The position numbers and the translations under genes are program-made. Positions 26,888 through 36,257 of a stretch of DNA of 64,000 bases are shown here, one piece after another (positions within the stretch are counted from its first letter, which is position 1; every line of letters starts with the position of its first letter). The notes under the pieces were generated by a model. The model was not told where the DNA came from, made no database searches, and saw only the letters and a list, made by a program, of their open reading frames with translations. The DNA comes from Neorhizobium galegae bv. officinalis (GTDB lineage Bacteria > Pseudomonadota > Alphaproteobacteria > Rhizobiales > Rhizobiaceae): contig CCRI01000001.1 in assembly GCA_000985875.1 (NCBI GenBank), positions 672,499 to 736,498 on the forward strand, in the 5' to 3' direction.

Positions 26888-29482
26888 ATGCCGTTAAATG
26901 TTCTCTCACGCCTATTGGACTCCGGCCCCGGAGACGAGATCGGCGTTCTTGAGACGATATTTCAGGCAGATCCTTTTCCGATTGCCATCATCGATCATGC
27001 CGCCGTGCTGCTTTTTGCAAACAGCACATTCAAACGCGAATGGCTTCTTGGCGAAGGCCGGCTACCGACTACCCTGTCAGCCCTCCTGCATCCCGACGAC
27101 CAGGCCAAGGTCCCTCGGGCGATCCAGGGCCTGAACATCGATTCCCCAGCGGAACACCTGGAACTGCGCATCGTAAGCCCGGCCGGCTCTCAGCGATGGG
27201 TGGTGGCGACCGTCATGCCCCTCAGCAAAAATTTCAAAGGCGAGTGCCTGTTTGCTGTCCACCTGACGGATATCACCGACCAAAAGCGGCAGTTCGAAGA
27301 ACTTGCCGAACGCGAAAGTCGCTGGGACAATGCGCTGGTCAGCTCCGTCTCAGGCGTCTGGGACCATAACTACGCGACCGGCCAGAAATATTACTCGCCG
27401 GTGTGGCGGCAGATCCGGGGAATGTCGCCGGAGGACCCGCTGGCCGCCAGCACCGAGGAATGGCTCAAGCTTGTCCACCCGGACGATCATGCGCGTGTCA
27501 TCCACGCCATGGAGCGGCAGAATGCCGGGGATCCGGCCTACGCCGTCTTCGATTATCGCGAACGCCACAAGCAGGGGCATTGGGTCTGGATCGAATGCCG
27601 GGGCGCCTGTGTCGAATGGGACGCGAACGGCAAGGCGACCCGTGTGGTCGGCACGGACACGGACATCACCGCACGCAAGGCCGCGGAAGAAAAGACCGCC
27701 CAGATGTCGCGGCGGCTCGACATGGCGCTCGAAATATCCGGCATCGGCGTCTACGAATCCGACTTTTCCACCGGCGAGGTTGAATGGGACGAACGGATGT
27801 TCCGGATCTACGGACTGGAAAAGAGCGAGGAAGTGAAGATCGGCGGGCTCTGGGAGAGCTTCCTGCACCCGGACGATGCCGCACGCGTTCAGGCAAACGT
27901 CTCCGCCCATATCGATGAGGGAAAACGTTTCTCGGACCAATACCGCGTGATATTGCGGGACGGCTCCGAACGCGTCGTGCGCACCCGCACCATGTCTTTC
28001 ATCGACGGTAACGGTCACCAGAAGATGGTCGGCGCCAACTGGGACGTCACGGCCGATGTGACGCTTCACCGGGAACTGGAACGGGCAAAGACCCTTGCCG
28101 AGGCGCGCAACCGCGAACTCGAAGCCGCCCGCAGCAGCATCGAGCACAATGCGATGCACGACTACCTGACCGATCTTCCAAACCGGCGTTACCTGGACGA
28201 GATGCTGGACCGCGTGGGTGCGGAATGTGCCCGCGACAGACACGGTATCGCGATCCTCCATATCGACCTCGACCGCTTCAAGCAGATCAACGACACGCTC
28301 GGCCACAGTGCCGGCGACATGATGCTGAAACATGCGGCGAAAGTCCTCAAAGGCACGATCCGCAAGGGCGATTTCGTCGCCCGTATCGGCGGCGACGAAT
28401 TCGTCATCCTGTCGAAATTCGAAGGATCGCCGCGCAAGCTCTCGCATCTGGCCGACAGGATCATCAAGGAGTTGCGCAAGCCGGTATCCTATGAGGGCCA
28501 CGATTGCCGTTTCGGCGCCAGCATCGGCATCGCCTGCCATACGGGAGCGGAGGTCGATGCGCGCCAGCTTCTCCTGAATGCCGATATCGCGCTCTACCGC
28601 GCCAAGAATCGCGGCCGTAACCGGCATGAGTTCTTCTCCGCCGACACCCAGAACGAAATCATCAGCACCAAGCGCATTTCGGACGAGATCCTTCTTGCTC
28701 TCGAGCGCGACGAGTTCATTCCGTATTATCAGCTGCAGTTCGACGCGCAGACGCTGGAGATCGCCGGCGTGGAAACGTTGGCGCGGTGGATGCACCCGGA
28801 GCGTGGCGTCCTGTCTCCCGACAAATTCCTCGAAATGGCCGAGGACCTCGACGTCGTCTCGGTGATCGACGGGATTATCCTCGACAAGGCGCTTGCCGAT
28901 TTCCGCGATTGGCGCGCCCACGGCCTTTCGATCCCGAAGCTCTCGGTCAACGTTTCCTACCGTCGGCTGCACGACGCCTCGCTGTCGCGCAAGCTCAGGA
29001 AGCTCAGGATCGAGCCGGGCACGGTATCCTTCGAGCTGCTGGAATCGATCTTCCTCGACAATTGCGATGACGATGTCCTGAAGAACCTGGCACGCATCCG
29101 GAAGCTCGGCATCGAGATCGAGATAGACGATTTCGGCACCGGCCATGCCTCGATCATCAGCCTCCTGCGGCTCAATCCGCGTGCGCTGAAGATCGATCGC
29201 GAACTCGTCCGCCTGGTCTCGCAGTCGCAAAAGCAACGGAAGATGGTCGGATCGATCATCGAGATCGGCAAATCGCTGAATATCGAGGTTGTCGCAGAAG
29301 GCGTCGAGACCACCGAGCAGATCCGCATCCTGCGCGATCTTGGCTGCGACATCCTCCAGGGTTATGCGCTCGCAAGGCCGATGCCGCGCGGTAGCATTCC
29401 GGATTTCATACTTTGCGGCCGTTGGCGTTCCGGCGAAAGCCCGCAACCCGAGAATCGCAAGCGGCACCCCTCCGGCAGCTGA
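26888..29482 (+). CDS. PAS-GGDEF-EAL cyclic di-GMP signalling protein
   Basis: About 864 residues with no membrane helix: three PAS/PAC modules (roughly residues 30-140, 150-270, 275-400), a GGDEF domain (425-590) and an EAL domain (600-850). The GGDEF domain looks active (HIDLDRFKQINDTLGHSAGD, ARIGGDEFVIL) and has a complete I-site: RKGD lies exactly five residues before GGDEF. The EAL domain has GVETLARW in place of EAL/EVL, SVNVSYRRL, DDFGTGHASI and VAEGVETTEQ, so the metal and general-base residues seem kept. It may both make and degrade cyclic di-GMP. The start is uncertain: ATG at 26888 or TTG at 26837. Confidence 0.9.
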   Translation: MPLNVLSRLLDSGPGDEIGVLETIFQADPFPIAIIDHAAVLLFANSTFKREWLLGEGRLPTTLSALLHPDDQAKVPRAIQGLNIDSPAEHLELRIVSPAGSQRWVVATVMPLSKNFKGECLFAVHLTDITDQKRQFEELAERESRWDNALVSSVSGVWDHNYATGQKYYSPVWRQIRGMSPEDPLAASTEEWLKLVHPDDHARVIHAMERQNAGDPAYAVFDYRERHKQGHWVWIECRGACVEWDANGKATRVVGTDTDITARKAAEEKTAQMSRRLDMALEISGIGVYESDFSTGEVEWDERMFRIYGLEKSEEVKIGGLWESFLHPDDAARVQANVSAHIDEGKRFSDQYRVILRDGSERVVRTRTMSFIDGNGHQKMVGANWDVTADVTLHRELERAKTLAEARNRELEAARSSIEHNAMHDYLTDLPNRRYLDEMLDRVGAECARDRHGIAILHIDLDRFKQINDTLGHSAGDMMLKHAAKVLKGTIRKGDFVARIGGDEFVILSKFEGSPRKLSHLADRIIKELRKPVSYEGHDCRFGASIGIACHTGAEVDARQLLLNADIALYRAKNRGRNRHEFFSADTQNEIISTKRISDEILLALERDEFIPYYQLQFDAQTLEIAGVETLARWMHPERGVLSPDKFLEMAEDLDVVSVIDGIILDKALADFRDWRAHGLSIPKLSVNVSYRRLHDASLSRKLRKLRIEPGTVSFELLESIFLDNCDDDVLKNLARIRKLGIEIEIDDFGTGHASIISLLRLNPRALKIDRELVRLVSQSQKQRKMVGSIIEIGKSLNIEVVAEGVETTEQIRILRDLGCDILQGYALARPMPRGSIPDFILCGRWRSGESPQPENRKRHPSGS

Positions 29483-29554
29483 GAACCCGCTTCGAGGGCA
29501 TAAAGAACGCCGCGCCGACGGGCGCAGCCTTCCTGCAGGCCTTGAATATAGGGC

Positions 29555-29869
29555 TTACTGGTTCTCGATCTGATCAACCGCCTGAGCCAGAAGCTCCACC
29601 ATCTTGGTGCGGATATCCTGGTCGGAGATGGAGACGCCGCCGGCATCGAGATCGCTGCGCAGCTTGCGGAACACATCCTCGTCGCCCGCTTCCTCGAAGT
29701 CGGCAACGACGACTTCCTTCGCGTAAGCGTCGGCGTCTGTCTTGCCGAGCAGGCCGGCTGCCCAGAGGCCGGCGAGCTTGTTGCGGCGGGCGAGCGCCTT
29801 GAACTTCAATTCCTGGTCCAGGGCAAACTTGTTTTCAAAGGCTTTTTCGCGATCGCTGAGGCCACTCAT
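29555..29869 (-). CDS. F1Fo-ATP synthase inhibitor zeta subunit (DUF1476)
   Basis: 104-residue protein beginning MSGLSDREKAFENKFALDQEL and continuing KFKALARRNKLAGLWAAGLLG, the hallmark of the DUF1476 family. In Paracoccus denitrificans this is the zeta subunit, whose N-terminal helix blocks ATP hydrolysis by F1. The ATG at 29869 has GGAG seven bases upstream. It is monocistronic and convergent with the GGDEF-EAL gene. The frame remains open upstream to 30163, discussed separately. Confidence 0.93.
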   Translation of the reverse strand: MSGLSDREKAFENKFALDQELKFKALARRNKLAGLWAAGLLGKTDADAYAKEVVVADFEEAGDEDVFRKLRSDLDAGGVSISDQDIRTKMVELLAQAVDQIENQ

Positions 29870-30540
29870 CTCGGGTCTCCCAAAGTGAACTTTATGGGAA
29901 CCCCCCATAATCAAAAGAGGAGCGAAGCGCAATCGGCGGGATGTCGATTCCGGTAGAGACAGAAGCGGAATCATGGCGCGCAATTGACGAATGCGAGTTC
30001 CGCCTCGGGGCTGATCTTCTGTCCGCTCCCCCTCCTTGAGCGCGGACACCAGCAGGTCCGGCCTATCCGCGCCTGGAATTGCGATACCTTCGGCGTCGAA
30101 ATCATGACGCAATTTGATGGCTAAGTCCTGCGAAGCCTTGCTGTCGAGGGTGGAAATCCAGAACTACAGGCGTAGGCGCCTGCATCGGCAATGGCGCGCG
30201 GCACAGAAGCCCATCAGCCCGTTGCGACGGGCTCCTGGCGAAACCGCAAGCTTTGCTCACAGGTAAAATTGGTCCTCAACGGCTTTGGCCCGATCACAAA
30301 GAGCATACATGTCATGGGTCCCCGCTTTTCCTGTTTATTACCGTCCTTTCAGCCCGGGCACCCCAGTTGCTAGAGCAAAACCTTCGAGAACCCTGTAATC
30401 TGAAGCTCACTGATTCCTGATTGCGCTTCGCCCACAAAGGTTTGGAGGCCCGCATTGTGAAACCCGTTCTTTTCCGATAAGGGACCGCTCAAACATTATC
30501 CATTGCGTCCGTCAGGGGCGCCAACAACGAGACAAGAATC
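29870..30540. other. 671-bp region without a clear gene, between the zeta subunit gene and purC
   Basis: Holds the promoters of the divergent zeta subunit and purC genes and several hairpins: TTATGGG / CCCATAA (29892-29910) just upstream of the zeta gene, CAGGCG-TAGG-CGCCTG (30167-30182) and AGCCCGT-TGCG-ACGGGCT (30216-30233). A minus-strand stretch from 30163 to about 29970 reads like protein-coding sequence. No tRNA or complete gene is visible, and the base composition is lower in GC than in the flanking genes. Confidence 0.6.
29970..30163 (-). pseudogene. Possible gene remnant upstream of the zeta subunit gene
   Basis: Minus-strand frame starting after a TAG at 30164-30166 and reading FWISTLDSKASQDLAIK, then LRHDFDAEGIAIPGADRPD, then LLVSALKEGE. 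Third codon positions are mostly G or C and the residues look like a soluble helix-strand domain, so it may be the tail of a decayed gene; the nearest thing I can suggest is the cytoplasmic end of an MscS-like channel, without proof. There is no start context, and the frame runs into the zeta gene without a stop. Confidence 0.25.
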
Positions 30541-31305
30541 ATGAACCGTCGCCGCCGTATCTACGAAGGCAAGGCCAAAATCCTTTATGAAGGCCCCGAG
30601 CCCGGCACGCTGATCCAGTTTTTCAAGGACGACGCGACTGCCTTCAACAAGAAGAAACATGACGTCATCGACGGCAAGGGTGTTCTCAACAACCGTATCT
30701 CGGAATACCTCTTCACCCATCTGAACAAGATCGGCATCCCGACGCATTTCATCCGCCGGCTGAACATGCGCGAGCAGTTGATCAAGGAAGTGGAGATGAT
30801 TCCGCTCGAGATCGTGGTGCGCAACGTTGCCGCCGGATCGCTCTCGACGCGCCTCGGCATCGAGGAAGGCATGGTCCTGCCGCGCTCGATCATCGAGTTC
30901 TACTACAAGTCCGACGCTCTCGCCGACCCGATGGTCTCCGAGGAGCACATCACCGCTTTCGGCTGGGCGAACCCCGCCGAACTCGACGACATCATGGCGC
31001 TCGCCATCCGCGTCAACGACTTCCTCTCCGGGCTTTTCCTCGGTGTCGGCATCCAGCTCGTCGATTTCAAGATCGAATGCGGCCGCCTGTTCGAAGGCGA
31101 CATGATGCGCATCATCCTTGCGGACGAAATCTCGCCGGACAGCTGCCGCCTCTGGGATATCGAGACTCGCGAAAAGATGGACAAGGACCGTTTCCGGCGC
31201 GACCTCGGCGGGCTCGTCGAAGCCTATTCGGAAGTCGCTCGGCGTCTCGGCATCATCAATGAAAACGAACCGATCCGCGGGACCGGACCGGTTCTCGTCA
31301 AGTAA
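30541..31305 (+). CDS. purC: SAICAR synthetase
   Basis: Phosphoribosylaminoimidazole-succinocarboxamide synthase, the ATP-dependent step that adds aspartate to CAIR. The 254-residue protein has [51 protein letters not shown] and [10 protein letters not shown], and the active-site [16 protein letters not shown]. Length and start (ATG at 30541) match the family. It opens the purC-purS-purQ cluster, with purS 17 bp downstream. Confidence 0.97.
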   Translation: MNRRRRIYEGKAKILYEGPEPGTLIQFFKDDATAFNKKKHDVIDGKGVLNNRISEYLFTHLNKIGIPTHFIRRLNMREQLIKEVEMIPLEIVVRNVAAGSLSTRLGIEEGMVLPRSIIEFYYKSDALADPMVSEEHITAFGWANPAELDDIMALAIRVNDFLSGLFLGVGIQLVDFKIECGRLFEGDMMRIILADEISPDSCRLWDIETREKMDKDRFRRDLGGLVEAYSEVARRLGIINENEPIRGTGPVLVK

Positions 31306-31321
31306 TCTGGGGGTTGGATCA

Positions 31322-31564
31322 GTGATCAAGGCACGCGTGACGGTCACGCTCAAGAACGGCGTTCTCGATCCGCAGGGCAAGGCCATCGAAGGCGCGCTCG
31401 GCAGTCTCGGTTTTTCCGGCGTCGGCCATGTCCGCCAGGGCAAGGTCTTCGACCTCGAACTCGAGGGCGCCGACAAGGCGAAGGCCGAGGCGGACCTGAA
31501 AGCCATGTGCGAGAAGCTGCTGGCAAACACTGTGATCGAGAATTATACTATCGCCCTCGACTGA
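31322..31564 (+). CDS. purS: FGAM synthase subunit PurS
   Basis: 80-residue small subunit of the three-part formylglycinamidine ribonucleotide synthase (PurS, PurQ, PurL), which bridges the glutaminase and the synthase. Sequence features are IKARVTVTLKNGVLDPQGKA and the conserved VRQGKVFDLEL, ending ANTVIENYTIAL. The start is the GTG at 31322, preceded by GGGGGTTGG. It sits between purC and a coiled-coil gene, with purQ further on. Confidence 0.95.
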   Translation: MIKARVTVTLKNGVLDPQGKAIEGALGSLGFSGVGHVRQGKVFDLELEGADKAKAEADLKAMCEKLLANTVIENYTIALD

Positions 31565-31580
31565 AGGTTGCGGGCGTGTG

Positions 31581-31838
31581 ATGGCCGAGATCACCAATGA
31601 ACTGATGTATGAGCTGATGAGGCGCATGCATGCTGATATTGTTGATTTGAAAGTCGGCCAGCGCGAGATCAAGGCTGAGATGAATGCGATGCGTGGCGCG
31701 ATGGCCTCCATGCATCAGGATATTCATAACATCTACACGAGCTTGGAGAGGCACGAACAACGCCTCGACCGTATCGAAAACCGCCTCGAACTGCGCGAGC
31801 TCGCCGAGGCCCAGGCAAGGTTTGAACCGCACCCATGA
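31581..31838 (+). CDS. Small coiled-coil protein embedded between purS and purQ
   Basis: 85-residue protein, [20 protein letters not shown] onward, rich in Met, Glu and Arg with heptad-like hydrophobic spacing ([40 protein letters not shown]), so a long helix or coiled coil is likely. I recognise no family. The codon use is visibly more AT-rich at the start than in the pur genes. Its stop overlaps the purQ start by 4 bp (ATGA) and it begins 16 bp after purS, so it is translated as part of the operon. A structural or regulatory role for FGAM synthase is only a guess. Confidence 0.75.
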   Translation: MAEITNELMYELMRRMHADIVDLKVGQREIKAEMNAMRGAMASMHQDIHNIYTSLERHEQRLDRIENRLELRELAEAQARFEPHP

Positions 31839-32515
31839 AATCCGCCGTCGTTCAGCTTCCCGGTCTCAATCGCGATCGCGACATGATTGCCGCCCTCACC
31901 AAGATTTCCGGCAAGGCGCCGATCACCATCTGGCAGACCGAGACCGACATTCCGGATGATGTCGACCTCATCGTCATACCGGGCGGTTTTTCCTATGGCG
32001 ACTATCTGCGTTGCGGAGCGATCGCGGCCCGCATGCCGGTCATGCAGGCGATCAGGGACAAGGCCGACAAGGGCGTCAAGGTGCTCGGCGTCTGCAACGG
32101 TTTCCAGATCCTCGTCGAAGCCGGCATGCTGCCTGGCGCGTTGATGCGCAATTCCTCGCTGAAATTCGTCTGCAAGGAAGTGAAGCTCGAAGTGGTCAAC
32201 GCCGACACCGATTTCACACGGGCCTATGAAAAGGGCCAGGTGCTGCGCTGCCCGGTCGCTCATCACGACGGCAATTACTTCGTCGATGCGGACACGCTGT
32301 CCGGCATGGAAGATCGTGGCGAAATCGTCTTCCGTTATGCCGAAGGCACCAACCCGAACGGCTCCCTGAACGATATCGCCGGCGTCATGAACACTCGCGG
32401 CAACGTGCTCGGCATGATGCCGCATCCGGAAAACCTGATCGAAGCCGCCCATGGCGGCAATGACGGGCGCGGGATTTTCGCCTCGGCTCTCGATGTGATC
32501 GCCGCGACCGCCTGA
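31835..32515 (+). CDS. purQ: FGAM synthase glutaminase subunit PurQ
   Basis: Class I glutamine amidotransferase, 226 residues, that supplies ammonia to PurL. The nucleophile Cys is in [19 protein letters not shown], the His-Glu pair in [12 protein letters not shown], and [17 protein letters not shown] is the family signature. The start codon overlaps the stop of the small coiled-coil gene. With purS and purL it forms the separate-subunit form of the enzyme usual in alphaproteobacteria and Bacillus. Confidence 0.97.
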   Translation: MKSAVVQLPGLNRDRDMIAALTKISGKAPITIWQTETDIPDDVDLIVIPGGFSYGDYLRCGAIAARMPVMQAIRDKADKGVKVLGVCNGFQILVEAGMLPGALMRNSSLKFVCKEVKLEVVNADTDFTRAYEKGQVLRCPVAHHDGNYFVDADTLSGMEDRGEIVFRYAEGTNPNGSLNDIAGVMNTRGNVLGMMPHPENLIEAAHGGNDGRGIFASALDVIAATA

Positions 32516-32572
32516 ACCTTCATCTTATCCGGATCGATCCCCAGAACGATCAAAACCACGTCAGGACGTTTG

Positions 32573-32971
32573 ATGCCGTTCACTTATCGCCTGCTCGCTG
32601 CATTTCCTCTCGCCGCCCTCGGCATAGCGCTTTCCGCCTGCCAGTCGGACCGGCCGGCGGCGGTGACGGCGAACCGTGCGGCGCTGCCGACGATGGAGCG
32701 CGTGGCGATTGCCGCCAATAGCTGCTGGTTCAAATCGGGCGACGCGGCCTTCAAGCCCTATCGGCTGGCACCTGAACTCAATTCCTTCTCCGGCCGGCCG
32801 CGCATTCTCGCCGTGCCGCGCAACAGCCCCGAGTCACGCCCCATGCTGGTCGTCCAGGCCGAGGGCAACCCTGCCCGTCTCGACGCCTTCGGTCCGATGA
32901 TGGGCGGCCCGGAAGGCGAGAGAATCAAGCGCGATGTGCTCCGCTGGGCTGGCGGCGCGAGCGGCTGCTGA
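32573..32971 (+). CDS. Putative lipoprotein of unknown function
   Basis: 132-residue protein with a lipoprotein signal: MPFTYRLLAAFPLAALGIALSAC, lipobox LSAC at about residues 20-23. The mature part has two more Cys (NSCWFK and the terminal SGC) that could pair. I recognise no family. The ATG at 32573 follows AGGACGTTTG. It lies 57 bp after purQ and may be read from the pur transcript, but no purine role is suggested by the sequence. Confidence 0.75.
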   Translation: MPFTYRLLAAFPLAALGIALSACQSDRPAAVTANRAALPTMERVAIAANSCWFKSGDAAFKPYRLAPELNSFSGRPRILAVPRNSPESRPMLVVQAEGNPARLDAFGPMMGGPEGERIKRDVLRWAGGASGC

Positions 32972-32973
32972 TA

Positions 32974-32981
32974 TTAACCAT
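32974..32981. promoter_or_regulatory. TTAACCAT motif upstream of the PagL-like gene
   Basis: CtrA-type half-site TTAACCAT, followed six bases later by the 16-bp palindrome TTTACA-TCCC-TGTAAA (32987-33002). Both lie about 200 bp before the PagL-like gene and immediately after the lipoprotein gene. Confidence 0.3.
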
Positions 32982-33190
32982 TTGAATTTACATCCCTGTA
33001 AACAATCTGTTGCAGCTCTGCACCGGCCTGCCCGAATCTTTGCGTTTTTTCGCCACAAGTCATAACGGTCTGTGAACCGGCGCTGGACTGGCGCTACCCG
33101 TCATTGTACCACTTTCGTCATCGAGAAGCGGGCGGCCCGTATCGGGATCGCGCCAGCCGCAAGAATCGCGGCGCGTATGAGGGCGATGGA

Positions 33191-33745
33191 ATGAACAAGG
33201 CATTTTTCGGATCCGTGGTCGGTGCAGTTCTGGCGGCGTCGGCGCTGTCTTCCACGGCCGTTGCGCAAGAGCGGCTGTTCGACGAAGTGCGAATCGGCGT
33301 TTCCGGTTCGATCCAGAGCAAGAGCACGTTCGAGAAGGGCGCATTCCCATCCGCCACCGTCTTCTTCGACCCCTTCGACCAGCGCCACGCCCAGAGCTTC
33401 ATGGACCACATGCTGCGTCCGCGCGTCCATGTCGGCGCAATCGTGTCGACGGCAGGCGAAGCGAGCCAGGTCTTTGCCGGCTTCACCTGGACGGCACCGA
33501 TCACCGACAAGATCTTCGTCGATCTCGGCTTCGGCGGCGCGTTCAACAACGGCAACCTCGACAAGCCGAACGACGGTCCGAAGCTCGGCTGCCATGTGCT
33601 CTTCCATGAGTCGCTCGGTCTCGGTTACAACATCACCAACAACTGGCGTGTCCTTGCGACCGTCGAGCACTCGTCGAACGCCGATCTCTGCGATCACAAC
33701 GACGGCCTCTCCTATGCAGGCATCGCCGTCGGCTACAAGTTCTGA
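33191..33745 (+). CDS. PagL-like outer-membrane acyloxyacyl hydrolase family protein
   Basis: 184-residue exported protein: signal peptide MNKAFFGSVVGAVLAASALS to about AVAQ, then an eight-strand-type beta barrel ending with an aromatic residue (YAGIAVGYKF). PagL removes the 3-O acyl chain of lipid A. The H-x-S-N motif is present (VEHSSNADLC) and the later N-x-G is kept (HNDGLSY), but the position fourteen residues after the His, Glu in Pseudomonas PagL, is Ser. Activity is therefore uncertain. The ATG at 33191 follows GAGGGCGATGGA. A terminator follows, so it is a single gene. Confidence 0.75.
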   Translation: MNKAFFGSVVGAVLAASALSSTAVAQERLFDEVRIGVSGSIQSKSTFEKGAFPSATVFFDPFDQRHAQSFMDHMLRPRVHVGAIVSTAGEASQVFAGFTWTAPITDKIFVDLGFGGAFNNGNLDKPNDGPKLGCHVLFHESLGLGYNITNNWRVLATVEHSSNADLCDHNDGLSYAGIAVGYKF

Positions 33746-33771
33746 TCCAGATAGGCTATCTTTTAACTGAG

Positions 33772-33794
33772 GCGCCGGTTTTCCGGCGCTTTTT
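33772..33794 (+). terminator. Intrinsic terminator after the PagL-like gene
   Basis: Stem GCGCCGG / CCGGCGC with loop TTTT, followed by TTTTT. Confidence 0.92.
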
Positions 33795-33897
33795 GTTTTC
33801 CGGCCGGACCGCCGCATGGCAGTATTTTCCTGTCGCGCCGCATTGCGACATAGGTTAAAGAGCGCCAAGAGCTTGGCCCTTCAATCCAGAGAAGATC

Positions 33898-36105
33898 ATG
33901 ACCATCCCGAACAGCATCGCGATCACCCCCGAACTCGTCGCCTCGCACGGCTTGAAGCCCGACGAATATCAGCGGATTCTCGATCTGATCGGCCGCGAGC
34001 CGACATTCACTGAACTCGGCATCTTCTCGGCCATGTGGAACGAGCACTGCTCCTACAAATCCTCGAAGAAATGGCTGCGAACGCTACCGACCAAGGGACC
34101 GCGCGTCATTCAAGGGCCGGGCGAGAATGCCGGCGTCGTCGATATCGACGATGGCGATTGCGTCGTCTTCAAGATGGAGAGCCACAACCACCCGTCCTAT
34201 ATCGAGCCTTACCAGGGCGCGGCGACGGGTGTCGGCGGCATCCTGCGCGACGTCTTCACCATGGGCGCCCGCCCGATCGCGGCCATGAACGCGCTGCGCT
34301 TCGGCGCGCCCGATCATCCGAAGACCAAGCATCTGGTGTCCGGCGTGGTTGCCGGCGTCGGCGGTTACGGCAACTCCTTCGGCGTTCCGACGGTCGGCGG
34401 CGAAGTGGAGTTCGATCCGCGCTATAACGGCAATATCCTGGTCAACGCTTTTGCGGCCGGGCTTGCCAGGTCGAATGCCATCTTCCTGTCTGAAGCCAAG
34501 GGCGTCGGCCTGCCGGTCGTCTATCTCGGCGCCAAGACCGGCCGCGACGGCGTCGGCGGAGCCACGATGGCATCGGCCGAATTCGACGAGTCCATCGAGG
34601 AGAAGCGCCCGACAGTTCAGGTCGGCGACCCCTTCACCGAAAAGTGCCTGCTGGAAGCCTGCCTCGAGCTGATGGCAACCGGCGCCGTCATCGCGATCCA
34701 GGACATGGGCGCGGCCGGCCTCACCTGCTCGGCCGTCGAAATGGGCGCCAAGGGCGACCTCGGCATCGAACTCGACCTCGACAAGGTGCCGGTGCGCGAA
34801 GACCGGATGACGGCCTATGAAATGATGCTTTCGGAGAGCCAGGAGCGCATGCTCATGGTGCTGCAACCGGAAAAGGAAGATCAGGCCAAGGCGATCTTCG
34901 TCAAGTGGGGCCTCGATTTCGCGATCGTCGGCAAGACCACCGACGACCTGCGCTTCCGCGTGCTGCATCAGGGCGAAGAAGTCGCCAACCTGCCGATCAA
35001 GGATCTCGGAGACCAGGCCCCGGAATACGATCGGCCGTGGGTCCCATCGAACACCCGCGCGCCCCTGCCCGCTTCGCAGGTCGCGGCACCCGCCGACTAT
35101 AACCAGACCCTGCTGAAGCTCGTCGGCTCGGCCAACCAGTCCAGCCGTCGCTGGGTCTGGGAGCAATATGACACGCTGATCCAGGGCAATTCGCTGCAGC
35201 GCCCGGGCGGCGATGCCGGCGTCGTGCGCATCGAAACCCATCCGACCAAGGCGCTCGCCTTCTCGTCCGACGTCACGCCGCGTTATGTCGAGGCCGATCC
35301 GTTCGAAGGCGGCAAGCAGGCTGTGGCCGAATGCTGGCGCAACATCGTCGCCACCGGCGCCGAACCGCTCGCCGCAACCGACAACCTCAATTTCGGCAAT
35401 CCGGAAAAACCGGAAATCATGGGCCAGCTGGTCGGCGCCATCAAGGGCATCGGCGAGGCCTGCAGGGCGCTCGATTTCCCGATCGTTTCCGGAAACGTGT
35501 CGCTCTACAACGAGACCAACGGCGTCGCGATCCTGCCGACCCCGACGATTGCCGGCGTCGGCCTGCTGCCCGACTGGCAGAAGATGGCGAAGATCGGTTC
35601 TGCCAACGACGGCGACAAGCTGATCATGATCGGCACGGACGGCAGCCATCTCGGCTCTTCGGTCTATCTGCGCGACATTCTCGACACGATCGACGGTCCG
35701 CCGCCGGAAGTCGATCTGAAGGCCGAGCGCCGCAACGGCGATTTTGTCCGCTCGCTCATCCGCAACGGCCAGGTGACGGCCTGCCACGACATTTCCTCGG
35801 GCGGTCTAGCGATCACGCTTGCCGAAATGGCGATGGCCTCGTCCAAGGGCATGAAGGTCAGCGTCAAGGAGCAGCGCGGCCCAGCCCACGGGGTTCTGTT
35901 TGGCGAGGACCAGGCTCGCTATGTAATCGCGGTACCGGCTGATCTCGCCAATTTCGTGCAGGCGAATGCTGAAGGCGCGGGCGTACCCTTCCGCACGCTC
36001 GGCACGGTCGCAGGCGACAGCCTCGTGGTCGACGACCTCATCAACGTTGCGGTCTTGCAGCTCACGGAAGCGTACGAAAGCTGGTTCCCGGCCTTCATGG
36101 CCTGA
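33898..36105 (+). CDS. purL: FGAM synthase large subunit PurL
   Basis: Synthase subunit that converts FGAR to FGAM using ATP and ammonia from PurQ. The 735-residue protein has [53 protein letters not shown] and the [21 protein letters not shown] block, with the duplicated PurM-like halves expected. Length is normal for the small PurL form. It is separated from purQ by a lipoprotein gene and the PagL-like gene with its terminator, so it has its own promoter. Confidence 0.98.
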   Translation: MTIPNSIAITPELVASHGLKPDEYQRILDLIGREPTFTELGIFSAMWNEHCSYKSSKKWLRTLPTKGPRVIQGPGENAGVVDIDDGDCVVFKMESHNHPSYIEPYQGAATGVGGILRDVFTMGARPIAAMNALRFGAPDHPKTKHLVSGVVAGVGGYGNSFGVPTVGGEVEFDPRYNGNILVNAFAAGLARSNAIFLSEAKGVGLPVVYLGAKTGRDGVGGATMASAEFDESIEEKRPTVQVGDPFTEKCLLEACLELMATGAVIAIQDMGAAGLTCSAVEMGAKGDLGIELDLDKVPVREDRMTAYEMMLSESQERMLMVLQPEKEDQAKAIFVKWGLDFAIVGKTTDDLRFRVLHQGEEVANLPIKDLGDQAPEYDRPWVPSNTRAPLPASQVAAPADYNQTLLKLVGSANQSSRRWVWEQYDTLIQGNSLQRPGGDAGVVRIETHPTKALAFSSDVTPRYVEADPFEGGKQAVAECWRNIVATGAEPLAATDNLNFGNPEKPEIMGQLVGAIKGIGEACRALDFPIVSGNVSLYNETNGVAILPTPTIAGVGLLPDWQKMAKIGSANDGDKLIMIGTDGSHLGSSVYLRDILDTIDGPPPEVDLKAERRNGDFVRSLIRNGQVTACHDISSGGLAITLAEMAMASSKGMKVSVKEQRGPAHGVLFGEDQARYVIAVPADLANFVQANAEGAGVPFRTLGTVAGDSLVVDDLINVAVLQLTEAYESWFPAFMA

Positions 36106-36257
36106 TACCCGGCCAAACACACCGGCGCGATTTGCCGCGGTCCAGGATCGCGGTTTATCTGCACGCGTGAACAAACGTGAAGCGCAAGGGATTGATGGAC
36201 TCGGGCTGTCCGGGTAAGCATCGCTATTTTCTGACATAGGAAAGTAAGCGCGCAAAA

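Noticed and set aside
27350..29467. 705-codon open frame antisense to the GGDEF-EAL gene
   Set aside because: No domain recognised, whereas the plus strand encodes intact PAS, GGDEF and EAL motifs.
34084..35787. 567-codon open frame antisense to purL
   Set aside because: Shadow of purL on the opposite strand with no recognisable motif.
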